From NCBI GenBank assembly GCA_964636325.1, contig CAZWRV010000018.1:1-64000 (forward strand): a stretch of DNA of 64,000 bases, given 5' to 3'. Every line of letters starts with the position of its first letter. Position 1 is the stretch's first letter. The position numbers and the translations under genes are program-made. Below, in pieces: positions 1-9,300 of the stretch. The notes beneath the pieces are model-generated. The model made no database searches. It saw only the letters and a list, made by a program, of their open reading frames with translations, and had not been told where the DNA came from. This stretch comes from CAZWRV01 sp964636325. GTDB lineage: Bacteria > Verrucomicrobiota > Lentisphaeria > Victivallales > GWF2-50-93.

Positions 1-31
1 GGTGAAAAATTACTTTGGCAGGCTAAATTTA

Positions 32-48
32 TACGTAGTTTACTGAAT
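32..48. repeat. Degenerate half copy of the 37-bp palindromic repeat
   Basis: TACGTAGTTTACTGAAT matches one arm plus loop of the palindrome at 17699-17735 (TGCGTAGTTTGCTGAAT) with two mismatches. The other arm is not recognisable here, so this is a decayed or half copy. It lies upstream of the first gene of the window. Confidence 0.35.
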
Positions 49-75
49 ATTTACTCTCAATTTCTGGAGGCGTCA

Positions 76-405
76 ATGAACGACCAGGCACCCCAACTGC
101 AAAGCTCGTCCGTCAAAGCCGCAATCGTCCGACTTTACTGGATGCTCGGCTGCAACGCGATGCTGGCCTTTGCCCTGCTGTTCAAATTCGAGAACTACGG
201 CAGATTCAAGCTGTTCGACCCCTGCGTACTGATTCTGGAGGCGTCCTTGATTTCCGCAAGGTATGTGGACATCAGATTCCTGGCAGGGACGACGGGGGAC
301 GGCAGGCCTGCGACCATGGCCGACTTCAAGAAGTTCGCCCTGATCCACGCCGGGATCGTCCTGGCCGCCTGGCTGGCGGTTCATGCATCCGCAAAACTCC
401 TCTGA
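76..405 (+). CDS. Small two-helix membrane protein, unknown function
   Basis: A 109-residue protein not assignable to a family. Two hydrophobic stretches are visible, about residues 20-38 (YWMLGCNAMLAFALLFKF) and 86-106 (FALIHAGIVLAAWLAVHAS), with a polar loop of about 45 residues between them, so a small inner-membrane protein is likely. The ATG at 76 is supported by a GGAGG Shine-Dalgarno at 66-70, five bases upstream. A hairpin repeat follows the stop codon. No neighbour suggests a pathway; the next gene (oxidoreductase) is 300 bases away. Codon use looks normal, so I believe it is real, but the function is unknown. Confidence 0.6.
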   Translation: MNDQAPQLQSSSVKAAIVRLYWMLGCNAMLAFALLFKFENYGRFKLFDPCVLILEASLISARYVDIRFLAGTTGDGRPATMADFKKFALIHAGIVLAAWLAVHASAKLL

Positions 406-417
406 CACTCGCCCCAA

Positions 418-473
418 GTAGCGCAGACATTCCTGTCTGCGGCATTGCATGTAGGAATACCTGCGCTGCCATC
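418..473. repeat. Hairpin repeat with GCAGACATTCCTGTCTGC core, probable terminator or intergenic palindrome
   Basis: CGCAGACA (422-429), loop TTCC, TGTCTGCG (434-441) forms a perfect 8-bp stem a few bases after the stop at 405. Outer arms GTAGCGCAG and CTGCGCTGC also pair with one mismatch, so the whole segment is palindromic. It could terminate transcription of the upstream gene. There is no clear T-tract, so a REP-like repeat is equally possible. Confidence 0.5.
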
Positions 474-542
474 TAATCGTCTCATAGTAATATGGACGCC
501 ACCGACCTTGCGTCGGCGGTGAAGATGACGGGGGATCTGGTC

Positions 543-623
543 AGCAATTTCCCTGCTGAATCCACAGTCATGTTCACCGCCGGGATGAACCCGCCGGTGC
601 CTCTATGCAATTTCGAGACGATT
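543..623 (+). repeat. 81-bp dispersed leader repeat, copy 1
   Basis: This segment matches 4861-4941 at 78 of 81 positions with no gaps. Its centre can fold into a stem, CACCGCCGGG / CCCGCCGGTG around loop ATGAA (9 of 10 pairs). It ends 84 bases before the ATG of the 707 gene, on the same strand as that gene. An open frame crosses it (492-710), but both copies being intergenic argues for a non-coding leader or mobile repeat. Confidence 0.7.
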
Positions 624-706
624 TCTGCTTTCCCTCAGGAGAATGGAAACCCCTGCGGACAAATGTATATTAACGGATATTCCAGCAACCATGATTCGGA
701 GAGGCG

Positions 707-1693
707 ATGAAGCTAAGGACAGGAGTGATAGGCACAGGCGCCCTGGGAAGGCACCATACAAGAATTTACAGGCAGAACCCCAACGCAGAACTGGCCGGCA
801 TATATGATGTGAGCCGCGAAGCCGCGGAAAAGGTGGCGAAGGAATACGGCGCAAAAGTCTTCGACTCGACCGATGCGCTCGCGGAATGCTGCGATGCGCT
901 GAGCATAGCCGTCCCTGCGGACAAGCACCACGGGACAGCGATCCAGCTCCTCAAGAAAGGCAAGCACCTGCTCATCGAAAAGCCGATAACCACCTTGCTG
1001 GGCGACGCGGAGGAGCTGGTCCGCACGGCGGAGAAAAACGGGCTCGTCCTGGGGGTCGGCCATGTGGAGAGCTACAACCCCGCGTTCTGCGCCGCGGAAA
1101 AGATCGCCGGGCGTCCGCTCTTTATGGAAGTCCACCGTCTCGCGGCGTATCCGCCGCCTCGCCCCGGCACATACCGGCGCGGAACGGAAGTAGGAGTTGT
1201 ACTTGATCTCATGATCCATGATCTCGAACTGGTGCTCCGACTCGCGAAAAGCCCGGTTGAGAAGGTCGAGGCCGTCGGCATGCGGATACTGAGCCCCGAC
1301 GAGGACATCGCCAACGCGCGCATCACCTTTGCGGACGGCGCCATCGCCAACGTCACCGCGAGCAGGCTCAGCCAGGAGGCGTCCCGGAGATTCCGTGTCT
1401 TCTACAAGGACTCATACGTCTCGCTCGATCTTGGAAAGAGGACGGCCATGCTTTTCAGCACCAAGGACGGCGAAGTCGCCAAGGAAAATGTACCGGTTCG
1501 GGACTGCAACGCGCTGGAGGCCGAGATCGGCGACTTCGTCGATTCATCCCTGAAGACCATCAGCACCGGAAAGCTCCACGGAATGAAGGCCTCCGGCCGG
1601 CACGGCCTCGACGCCCTCAGGCTCGCGCTCCAGGTCGTAGAGGAAATCGGAAAATATTCGGAGAGCCATGAGATATTCGAAACAGGAAGGTGA
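707..1693 (+). CDS. Gfo/Idh/MocA oxidoreductase, UDP-N-acetylglucosamine 3-dehydrogenase-like
   Basis: A 328-residue NAD(P)-dependent oxidoreductase. The Rossmann motif GVIGTGALGRHH lies at about residues 6-17 and the family motif IEKP at about 94-97. The stretch VGHVESYNPAF (about 120-130) resembles the GH(I/V)E.(F/Y)NPA motif of GnnA-type enzymes, which oxidise UDP-GlcNAc at C3 on the way to amide-linked lipid A. In related genomes such genes often sit with lpx genes, but none is seen here, so the substrate is an inference. Start ATG 707 follows GGAGAGG. Two other family members in the window (18909 and 55638) lack the GH(V)E motif and are probably catabolic. Confidence 0.8.
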   Translation: MKLRTGVIGTGALGRHHTRIYRQNPNAELAGIYDVSREAAEKVAKEYGAKVFDSTDALAECCDALSIAVPADKHHGTAIQLLKKGKHLLIEKPITTLLGDAEELVRTAEKNGLVLGVGHVESYNPAFCAAEKIAGRPLFMEVHRLAAYPPPRPGTYRRGTEVGVVLDLMIHDLELVLRLAKSPVEKVEAVGMRILSPDEDIANARITFADGAIANVTASRLSQEASRRFRVFYKDSYVSLDLGKRTAMLFSTKDGEVAKENVPVRDCNALEAEIGDFVDSSLKTISTGKLHGMKASGRHGLDALRLALQVVEEIGKYSESHEIFETGR

Positions 1694-1736
1694 TTCTTTG
1701 AAAAATCTTTCCCGCAGGGGAAATACTTAAGATCCT

Positions 1737-1867
1737 CTGAAACTCGGTTGTCCTTTTCATATCCGCCGCCCGGCGGATGGAGGGTTGAATTCTATTCAAC
1801 CGTCTTCTCGGCGGCGGGAACTCCCGCCGCCAAGCGGAATAGAATTCCGCCATCCACCGAGTTTCAG
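1737..1867. repeat. 131-bp nested palindromic element upstream of ispE
   Basis: It is bounded by a perfect 12-bp inverted repeat, CTGAAACTCGGT (1737-1748) and ACCGAGTTTCAG (1856-1867). Inside are further pairing arms GGATGG/CCATCC and GAATTCTATTC/GAATAGAATTC, plus local hairpins ATCCGCCG-CC-CGGCGGAT (1761-1778), GGTTGAAT-TCT-ATTCAACC (1783-1801) and GGCGGCGGGA-AC-TCCCGCCGCC (1810-1831). The layout is that of a small non-autonomous palindromic element. It also ends just before the leader of ispE and may act as a terminator. Confidence 0.7.
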
Positions 1868-1892
1868 TCCGACAGAACTGCGAGGTTCGCAG

Positions 1893-2753
1893 ATGAGCGC
1901 TCTCGATAAACACAAAATGAAATTAACCGCTCCGGCGAAGATAAATCTTTATTTGCGGGTCAAGGGTAGGCGGCCCGACGGCTGCCACGACATCGAGACG
2001 ATATTTCTGCCGGTCTCGCCGCCGTCGGATGAGATTTCCCTGGAGCCGGCCGACCGCGAAGGAATCGCCGTGACTTCCAGCGATCCCGATCTCCCCTGCG
2101 GCGAACCGAACATCTGCTGGAAGGCGGCGGCCGCATTTGCTAAATACGCAGGGATAAGCCCGCGCTGGAAGATCCATATCGAGAAGCGGATCCCTGTTGC
2201 GGCCGGCCTTGGCGGCGGGAGCAGCGACGCGGCGGCAGTGCTGAAAATCCTGCAGAAGATTAATCCCGGCGTCGACGACAGGTCGCTGAAGGATATTGCC
2301 TCCTCTGTCGGCGCGGACGTCCCGTTCTTTATCAATCCAGTGCCGTCTCTTGCGATGGGCAAGGGCGAGATACTTGAGCCGCTCGAATTCAAGGTCGACA
2401 TTCCCGTCGTGATCGTCAATCCGCTCTTCCCTGTCAGCTCGGCCTGGGCGTATAAGAACCTGCTCCGCACCGGCGATGAAACGCCGAAGATGGCCGACGT
2501 AATCAAGGCCCTGAAGACAAACGAGCCGGAGTCCATTTCAAAAATAATCCACAACGACCTGGGGCCCGCGCTCTACCGGAAATTCCCGCTGCTTGGAATA
2601 CTCAGGGACGCCCTGCTTGAACTTGGCGCCCTCGCCGCCGAGATAAGCGGCAGCGGCTCGAGCCTCTTCGCCGTCGCCAGGTCCCGGCCGGACGCGGAAG
2701 GGATCAAGGCCGGGATGGGAGAGCGGTTCGCCGAAGCAGTCAGATGCTTTTAA
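1893..2753 (+). CDS. ispE: 4-diphosphocytidyl-2-C-methyl-D-erythritol kinase
   Basis: A 286-residue GHMP kinase that phosphorylates CDP-ME at the 2-hydroxyl in the MEP isoprenoid pathway, in the cytoplasm. It starts with the family signature KLTAPAKINLYLRVKGRRPDG, has the ATP-binding glycine loop VAAGLGGGSSDAAAVL at about residues 101-116, the SVGADVPFF segment after it, and ends with the third GHMP motif ISGSGSSLFAV. Length is normal for IspE. The frame is open back to 1785, but that part crosses a palindromic repeat. ATG 1893 (GAGG nearby) is preferred, and ATG 1917 is also possible. No other MEP gene is adjacent. Confidence 0.93.
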   Translation: MSALDKHKMKLTAPAKINLYLRVKGRRPDGCHDIETIFLPVSPPSDEISLEPADREGIAVTSSDPDLPCGEPNICWKAAAAFAKYAGISPRWKIHIEKRIPVAAGLGGGSSDAAAVLKILQKINPGVDDRSLKDIASSVGADVPFFINPVPSLAMGKGEILEPLEFKVDIPVVIVNPLFPVSSAWAYKNLLRTGDETPKMADVIKALKTNEPESISKIIHNDLGPALYRKFPLLGILRDALLELGALAAEISGSGSSLFAVARSRPDAEGIKAGMGERFAEAVRCF

Positions 2754-2756
2754 CAT

Positions 2757-3058
2757 TGTTTAATTTGTCTTTTCAATCCAGTCCGCTCCTGCCTATCCTC
2801 CAGCTTGCCAATCCGCCGTGAAAAGAATATTCCCGTATTTGCTATGGTTCTCAGGCTTGTCCCAGCAAACGGCAGCTCAACCGCGGTTCAGCACGGCTTC
2901 GCCCTCCGTCGAGTTTATGTCCGACAATGATGCGAATCTCACATATTGGCTTTCATTGGGACTCAGATTCTGGAATTGCCTTAACACCTTTCAAGCACTT
3001 GTAATATAACAGGATGCCCTTGTTTTTTCAAGATGCTCTTGTTAATGAGAAAAAATGC
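2757..3058. other. Intergenic region with no supported gene
   Basis: About 300 bases between ispE and the helicase. The only open frame (2818-3009, 63 codons) has no ribosome-binding site and no recognisable family, so I do not call it. The stretch CGAGTTTATGTCCGACA at about 2908-2924 weakly resembles the right end of the 131-bp palindrome (CGAGTTTCAGTCCGACA at 1858-1874) and may be a decayed fragment of it. Confidence 0.5.
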
Positions 3059-3064
3059 TATAAT
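3056..3064 (+). promoter_or_regulatory. Extended -10 box TGCTATAAT of the helicase gene
   Basis: TG-C-TATAAT is a perfect extended -10 element. No good -35 lies 17 bases upstream (CTCTTG region), which extended -10 promoters tolerate. The predicted transcription start (about 3071) is only 1-2 bases before the ATG at 3073, so the mRNA would be essentially leaderless if that start codon is right. Confidence 0.5.
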
Positions 3065-3072
3065 TTATTTCA

Positions 3073-4785
3073 ATGCTAAAACTGATTAAAAGAAAATTGC
3101 AGGGTCTTTTCGGTGGCCAGGACAAGGAAGCGAAACCGCACGGCGGCCGCAGCTCCTCCGAACCGCCGCCGGAAAGACATCCGAAGCACAAGGACGGCGA
3201 ATCCCACGAAGGAAGGCGGCATTCCGTTACAGATGCCCCTATGGCCGGAGGACATTCGGCCGCAAAAGGCCATTCCCATGCCAAGGCTCACGATTCGGGC
3301 AGGCGCCATGATTCCGGCACTGGTGAAGATAGGCCACGCAAGCCGCAGCAGGACGAACGCCGCAGACAGGAAAGGCGTTCTCATCAGGAAGACAGACGCC
3401 AGCACAGTAACGAGCATGAGCCCAAGCCCGAACATTACCAGCACAGGCCGCACGCGAAGAAGGCGCCTCTCCAGCAACCGGCCCTGGTGGAGCCTCCGCC
3501 CGCCGAAGGCAAGGTGCGCTTCTTTGATTTCGACATAGCGAACGAAGTGCTCTGCGGAATACAGGATCTCGGATTCGAATACTGCACGCCGATCCAGACC
3601 CAGTGCGTGCCGGAATCGCTGAAGGGCAGGGACGTCCTCGGCAAGGCGCAGACCGGGACCGGCAAGACGGCGGCATTCCTGACCTCGGCGTTCACGCGGA
3701 TGCTGAAAAGTCCGCGGCCGCAGGACATCCCCGGCGCATGCCGCATGCTCGTGCTCGCCCCGACCCGCGAGCTCGCCATCCAGATACACAAGGACGCCGA
3801 GGACATCGGCAAATACTGCGGCTTCAACAACCTGGTGGTCTTCGGCGGCATGGACCACAAGCAGCAGCGCAACGCGCTCAACGACAAGATCGACCTTCTG
3901 GTCGGAACGCCGGGCCGCATCATAGACTACATGCGCAGCGGCCACCTCAAGCTCATGCACGCCGAGATACTTGTCATAGACGAGGCGGACAGGATGCTGG
4001 ACATGGGCTTCATCCCCGATGTCCGCCGCATCGTCGCCCAGCTTCCGCCGACCGGGAAGCGCCAGACGATGCTCTTCAGCGCGACGCTCACACAGGACAT
4101 CATGCGGCTCGCCGGCTCCTGGCTCAAGGATCCGCTCTTCATCGAGATCGAGCCGGACCAGGTCGTCGCAGGCTCCATCGACCAGAAGTTCTACATAGTG
4201 TCGACGGAGGAGAAGCTGCCGGCTCTGCTCTGGATTCTCCGCAATGAGAAGGTTGACCGGATGCTCATCTTCGTCAACCGCAAGGACTTCACAGGCCCCC
4301 TTTCCTCGACCCTGAGGGACGAAGGTTTCCGCTGCGAACAGATATCCGGCGACATCCCCCAGGACAAGCGGCTCAAGATACTGGCGCGGTTCCGCTCCGG
4401 CGAGACCCCTATAATCGTAGCGACGGACGTCGCCGCCCGCGGCATCCATGTGGACAACATCAGCCACGTCGTGAACTACGACATGCCTCACGAGCCGCAG
4501 GACTACGTCCACCGGATCGGCCGCACCGGCCGCGCCGGCAAGGTCGGCCAGTCGGTCAGCCTCCTCTGCGAATACGGCGCCCATCTCGTCCCAGAACTCG
4601 AGAAGCTTCTCGGCAAGGAGATACCATGCGTCCTGCCGCCGGAGGAGATGGTCGCCGACAAGAGCCGGACGCTCTCGCGGCGTCCGCACACCGGCGGCCA
4701 CCATTCCGATCCGCGGCACGGCGGACGCCACTCCGGCGGACGCCGCCCCCCTGGAAGGGACCGCCGCCCAAGGCCGAGAAGGTAG
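3073..4785 (+). CDS. DEAD-box ATP-dependent RNA helicase (RhlB/RhlE-like)
   Basis: A 570-residue helicase that unwinds RNA duplexes with ATP. Residues 1-145 are a basic, His/Arg/Glu-rich low-complexity extension. The core follows in order: Q-motif region (YCTPIQTQCVP), motif I AQTGTGKT (192-199), PTRELA, TPGRI, DEAD-box motif DEAD (303-306), SAT, then the second RecA domain with ARGIH and HRIGRTGR. The C-terminal 40 residues are again RGG/His-Arg-rich, suggesting RNA contact. No Shine-Dalgarno precedes ATG 3073, and a consensus extended -10 ends 8 bases before it. A later in-frame start (3244) would only shorten the disordered N-terminus. Confidence 0.93.
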   Translation: MLKLIKRKLQGLFGGQDKEAKPHGGRSSSEPPPERHPKHKDGESHEGRRHSVTDAPMAGGHSAAKGHSHAKAHDSGRRHDSGTGEDRPRKPQQDERRRQERRSHQEDRRQHSNEHEPKPEHYQHRPHAKKAPLQQPALVEPPPAEGKVRFFDFDIANEVLCGIQDLGFEYCTPIQTQCVPESLKGRDVLGKAQTGTGKTAAFLTSAFTRMLKSPRPQDIPGACRMLVLAPTRELAIQIHKDAEDIGKYCGFNNLVVFGGMDHKQQRNALNDKIDLLVGTPGRIIDYMRSGHLKLMHAEILVIDEADRMLDMGFIPDVRRIVAQLPPTGKRQTMLFSATLTQDIMRLAGSWLKDPLFIEIEPDQVVAGSIDQKFYIVSTEEKLPALLWILRNEKVDRMLIFVNRKDFTGPLSSTLRDEGFRCEQISGDIPQDKRLKILARFRSGETPIIVATDVAARGIHVDNISHVVNYDMPHEPQDYVHRIGRTGRAGKVGQSVSLLCEYGAHLVPELEKLLGKEIPCVLPPEEMVADKSRTLSRRPHTGGHHSDPRHGGRHSGGRRPPGRDRRPRPRR

Positions 4786-4830
4786 GCTCAGATTTCCCGA
4801 CTCTTCATTGAACTTCACAAACCCGGGAAC

Positions 4831-4848
4831 GCCGAGCACCAGCTCGGC
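4831..4848 (+). terminator. Stem-loop after helicase gene
   Basis: GCCGAGC-ACCA-GCTCGGC is a perfect 7-bp GC-rich stem with a 4-base loop, followed by TTATACTCCTTT. It lies 46 bases after the helicase stop and just before the second 81-bp repeat. The T-tract is interrupted, so efficiency is uncertain. Confidence 0.55.
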
Positions 4849-4860
4849 TTATACTCCTTT

Positions 4861-4941
4861 AGCAATTTCCCTGCTGAATCCCCAGTCATGTTCACCGCCG
4901 GGATGAACCCGCCGGTGCCCCTATACAATTTCGAGACGATT
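4861..4941 (+). repeat. 81-bp dispersed leader repeat, copy 2
   Basis: Ungapped match to 543-623 with three substitutions. The internal stem CACCGCCGGG / CCCGCCGGTG is identical in both copies. It lies 118 bases upstream of the RND adaptor start, on the same strand as that gene. It follows directly after a terminator-like hairpin, so it is likely within the adaptor gene's leader or promoter region. Confidence 0.7.
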
Positions 4942-5058
4942 AGTATGTTGAAATAACGGGTTGAAGATTGTATACTTATAGGCAGAATTAGATTTTGCAT
5001 CCCGGACATCGGCTTTCAGGTTTCAGAACAATAAAATCCAACCTATTTCGAGACTGAG

Positions 5059-6255
5059 ATGACTGCCATGAGCCGTTATTTTGAGGCGTCAGCCGTTCTT
5101 ATCCTGGTTTTTCTTGCGTCGTCCTGCGGGAAGATGCCTGCGCCCCCGCCGCCTCCTCCGCCCGGGGTGGTCTGCGCGATGTCGGTCAAGCAGGACGTGA
5201 CGAACACGTTCGAATACATAGGCCAGATCGTGGCGGAGGACTGGGTCGATCTGGTTGCGCGCGTCGAGGGCTATCTGATCAGGCGCAACTTCGAGGAGGG
5301 CAGCTTTGTCAAGCAGAACGATCTGGTGTTCGAGATAGATCCTGCGCCGTTCGAGGCCCAGGTGAAGGAGGCGGAGGGCCAGCTAGCGAGGGCGCAAGCC
5401 TCGCTCGTCAATGCGAACATACAGGTCCAGCGTTTCACCACCCTGGTGAAGGGCGACGCGGCCGCGCAGAAGGATCTTGACGACGCCACGATGGAGCAGG
5501 GGCGCGCCAAGGGAGACATCCTGGTGGCGCAGGGGCAGCTGGACCTCGCCCGCATCAACCTCGGCTACACTAAGATCACCGCGCCGTTCGACGGCAAGAT
5601 AGGTGTGTGCCCCATCAGCGTCGGCAACCTGGTCGGCCCGACGGTAAACAAGAACCTCTCCAAGATCGTCCGCATGGATCCCGTGAAGGTCGAGTTCAGC
5701 GTGCCGGAGCCGAAGATCATCAGCCTCGTCGAGCAGGGGGTTTCCATGGAAAACGCGGGGCCGAACATATCCTGCAGGATCACGCTGGCCAACGGGTCGG
5801 AATATCCGGAGGAGGGGACTATCTACTTCTACGACAACGAGGTCAACACCTCGACGGGCACGCTGCTTATCAGGGCCCGGTTCCAGAACTCCAAGGGGGT
5901 CTTGACCCCAGGGGAGTATGTGAAGGTGAAGCTGGGCAGGAAGATCAAGACGCCGGCGGTGCTTGTCCCTGCCGTGGCGGTTCAGCGCGACCAGAAAGGC
6001 GAATACGTATTCACGGTGGACAACGACTCGAAGGTCCAGCGCAAGCCCGTCAAGACAGGCCAGGGTCACGGACTCAGCTTGGTCGTGCTGGAAGGGCTCT
6101 CCGAGGGAGAGCGAGTGATCGTCCAGGGGGTCCTCAAGGTAAGGCCCGAAATCACCGTGAACGTCACAATGGAAGATGCCAAGGAGCCGGCCGGTCAGGA
6201 GCAGAAGGCGCCGGAACCGGCGAAGCCCGGGCAGAAGGAGCCGGAAGCGCGCTGA
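5059..6255 (+). CDS. RND efflux periplasmic adaptor (membrane fusion) lipoprotein
   Basis: A 398-residue AcrA/MexA-type adaptor linking the inner-membrane RND pump to an outer-membrane channel. The N-terminus is a signal peptide with a lipobox-like ASSC (Cys 23), then a Pro-rich linker. The lipoyl half-motifs (VEGYLIRRNFEEGSFVKQND and YTKITAPFDGKIG) flank an alpha-hairpin of about residues 95-165, followed by beta-barrel and membrane-proximal domains. The C-terminus is a charged KEPAGQEQKAPEP tail. ATG 5059 is preceded by GAGACTGAG, and ATG 5068 is an alternative. It is 59 bases upstream of the pump gene and certainly in one operon with it. Confidence 0.92.
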   Translation: MTAMSRYFEASAVLILVFLASSCGKMPAPPPPPPPGVVCAMSVKQDVTNTFEYIGQIVAEDWVDLVARVEGYLIRRNFEEGSFVKQNDLVFEIDPAPFEAQVKEAEGQLARAQASLVNANIQVQRFTTLVKGDAAAQKDLDDATMEQGRAKGDILVAQGQLDLARINLGYTKITAPFDGKIGVCPISVGNLVGPTVNKNLSKIVRMDPVKVEFSVPEPKIISLVEQGVSMENAGPNISCRITLANGSEYPEEGTIYFYDNEVNTSTGTLLIRARFQNSKGVLTPGEYVKVKLGRKIKTPAVLVPAVAVQRDQKGEYVFTVDNDSKVQRKPVKTGQGHGLSLVVLEGLSEGERVIVQGVLKVRPEITVNVTMEDAKEPAGQEQKAPEPAKPGQKEPEAR

Positions 6256-6314
6256 ATTCTTACAATCTTATTGTCCGAAATTTCCCGCGAGGGGAATCTG
6301 CGAGGTGACTTTTC

Positions 6315-9300
6315 ATGATCAGCAAGCTCTTCATCCACAGGCCTCGTCTCGCGTTCGTAATCTCCATAGTCCTCACTATCGCCGGTCTCGTGTCGATATT
6401 CAGCCTTCCGGTCTCGCAGTATCCGAACATTGTTCCGCCGCAAGTGCAGGTGAACTCGACCTACACCGGGGCGAGCGCGGACGTCGTAACGAAGACCGTC
6501 GTGGAGCCGCTGGAGAACCAGATAAACGGCGTTGAAAACATGATTTACATGTCGTCCACCGGCGGCAACGACGGATCGCAGAACACGATGATAACCTTCT
6601 ATTCCGGCACGGACGGCGACATGAACACGGTCAACACGCAGAACCGCGTGAGCCTGGCGACCCCGCAGCTGCCGGACACCGTAAAGCGCACCGGCGTGAC
6701 GGTGAAGCAGAAGTCCACGAACATGCTGATGGTAATCAACCTCTATTCGCCGAAGAACAGCTACGACTCCATCTTCCTGAGCAACTACGCGCTGATCTAC
6801 GTGAAGAACGAGATACTCCGCATCCGCGGCGTGGCGGACGCCCAGATACTGGGCGAGCTGGACTATTCGATACGCGTATGGCTGGACTCCGACAAGCTGG
6901 CGGGCCTGAACCTCACGCCGCAGGACGTGATCAATTCGGTTTCCGAGCAGAACGTTCAAGTGGCCTCGGGTCAGATCGGTCTGCCGCCGTGCCCGCCCGG
7001 ACAGGCCAACCAGCTTATTATCCAAGTGAAAGGCAGGCTCGAGTTCCCGGAGGAGTTCGCGGACATAGTGATTCGCTCGCGCCCTGACGGCTCGCAGATC
7101 AAGATCAAGGACGTCGCCAGGGTCGAGCTCGGCGCCTTCACATACCAGTCCTTCAGCGAACGCGACAACATGCCCGGGGTGAACCTGGCCGTATACCAGC
7201 TCGCCGACGCCAATGGCCTGGAGATCGCCGACCAAGCATACAGGAAGATGGATGAGCTGAAGAAGTATTTCCCCCCCGACCTGGAATATTCCATCAACTA
7301 CGATACGACCAAGTTCGTCCGAAGATCGATCCACGAGGTTGTGATGACCCTGTTCATTGCGGTAGCCCTGGTGATCGGAGTTGTCTATCTTTTCCTGCAG
7401 GACTGGCGCTCGACGATAATTCCGACGCTCGCCGTTCCCGTATCGCTCGTAGGAACATTCGCCGCCCTGATGGCGATGGGCTACTCCATCAACCTGGTCT
7501 CGCTTTTCGGGCTGATACTGGCGATAGGGATAGTGGTGGACGACGCGATTGTGGTTGTGGAAAACTGCCACCGGATCATGGAGCACGAGGGGTTGGATCC
7601 CGTCCGGGCGACCGAAAAGACGATGGAGCAGGTGACGAACCCCATCATCGCGACCACATTTGTCCTGCAGGCGATGTTCATCCCCGTCTGCTTCCTCCCT
7701 GGAATCTCCGGCGCGCTCTACAGGCAGTTCGCGATCACCATATCCTGCTCGGTATTCATCTCGGCCATCAATGCGTTGACGCTGAGTCCCGCCCTCTGCG
7801 CCATACTGCTCAAGCCGAAGACTAAGGAGCCGGCGCTTCCATTCAGGATGTTCAACAAGTTCTTCGACTGGGTGACCCTCGGCTTCGCAGCAGGCTCGGA
7901 AATCTTCGCCAGAAGGGCATATCTGGGAGTAGTCTTCCTGGCTCTCTGCTTCTGGGGCTGCAGCTGGCTTTTCCACAAGGTGCCCGAAGGCTTCATCCCT
8001 GACGAGGACATGGGCGTCTTCTTCGCCAACGTCCAGCTTCCGCCGGCGGCCTCCGTCCCTCGGACGCACGAGATCGTCAGGGCAGCCACAGACAAGCTCA
8101 TGACCATCGAGGGCATAGAGCATGTGATGTCCGTCACCGGATATAACATGATAGACCAAGTGAGCAACCCCAACAACGCTATTCTGATCATAGTGCTCGA
8201 AGACTGGGACAAACGAAAGACTCCGGCTCTTTTCCAAGGGCAGATCATGCGCAGGGCGCAGGAGGAGCTGGACAGCATTGCCGGGGCGTCCAGCTTCTGC
8301 TATCCGCTTCCCGCCATCCCGGGCCTGGGCACGGCCGGAGGACTCTCGTTCATCCTCGAGGACCTGAGAGGCGTCGATCCTCAGATACTTTCACAGGTGC
8401 TCATGTCGTTCCTCATCGAGGCGAAGAAGCGGCCTGAGATCGGAAGCATCTACAGCACATACAACGCATCGATCCCGCAGATCTACCTGGAGATCGACCG
8501 CGAGAAGGTGATGAAGCTCGAACTGAGCCTCTCCGACGTCTTCAACGCCCTGCAGACCTATCTCGGATCATACTACGTGAACGACTTCAACAAGCTGGGC
8601 CAGGTATTCAAGGTCATGCTCCAGGCCAAGGACGATCAAAGGAGCGACGTGGCCGACATCATGGGCATCTACGTCAGGAACAAGAAGGGAAAGATGGTTC
8701 CGATGGGGACCTTCGCGACCGCAAGGACTGTCTTCGGACCGCAGACCATCCTCCGCTACAACATGTATCAGGCGGCCAGGGTCAACGGGGCGCCGGCGCC
8801 TGGCATGAGCTCAGGGCAGGCGATGGCCGCGCTCGAAAGCGTCGCAAAGTCGGTCCTGCCGGAGGGCTTCAAGTATGAATGGACCGACATGTCCTACCAG
8901 GAGCTGCAGGCCGCTGGAAAGGCGGGCGCGATCTTCGCGCTCGCACTTATCTTCATCTATCTCTTCCTGGTCGGCCAGTATGAGAGCTGGATGATTCCCA
9001 TCGCGATCATGCTTTCGGTGCCTGTCGCACTGCTCGGATCGCTGGCCTTCCTCCTCATGCTCAAGGTAGAGAACAACATCTACACCCAGATAGGTTTCGT
9101 CCTCCTCTTCGGCATGACATGCAAGACGGAAATCCTGATCGTCGAGTTCGCGAAGAACATGCGGGAGAAGGGGCTCGGCATCGTCGAGTCGGCCATCGAG
9201 GCCAGGAAGACGCGCTTCAGGGCAGTAGTCATGACGGGATCGGCTTTCATACTCGGCGTCTTTCCGCTGGTCATAGCCATCGGCGCAGGCGCCGCCAGCA

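Noticed and set aside
492..710. 72-codon open frame upstream of the GnnA-like gene
   Set aside because: Most of it is the 81-bp dispersed repeat, which recurs in another leader. No ribosome-binding site, and it overlaps the next start.
2818..3009. 63-codon open frame between ispE and the helicase
   Set aside because: No Shine-Dalgarno, no family resemblance, and it lies in ordinary intergenic sequence.
3076..4839. 587-codon antisense frame across the DEAD-box helicase
   Set aside because: A shadow frame produced by GC-rich codons; the plus-strand frame has all helicase motifs.
6195..8237. 680-codon antisense frame across the RND permease
   Set aside because: A shadow frame; the plus-strand frame has the full RND signature and proton-relay residues.
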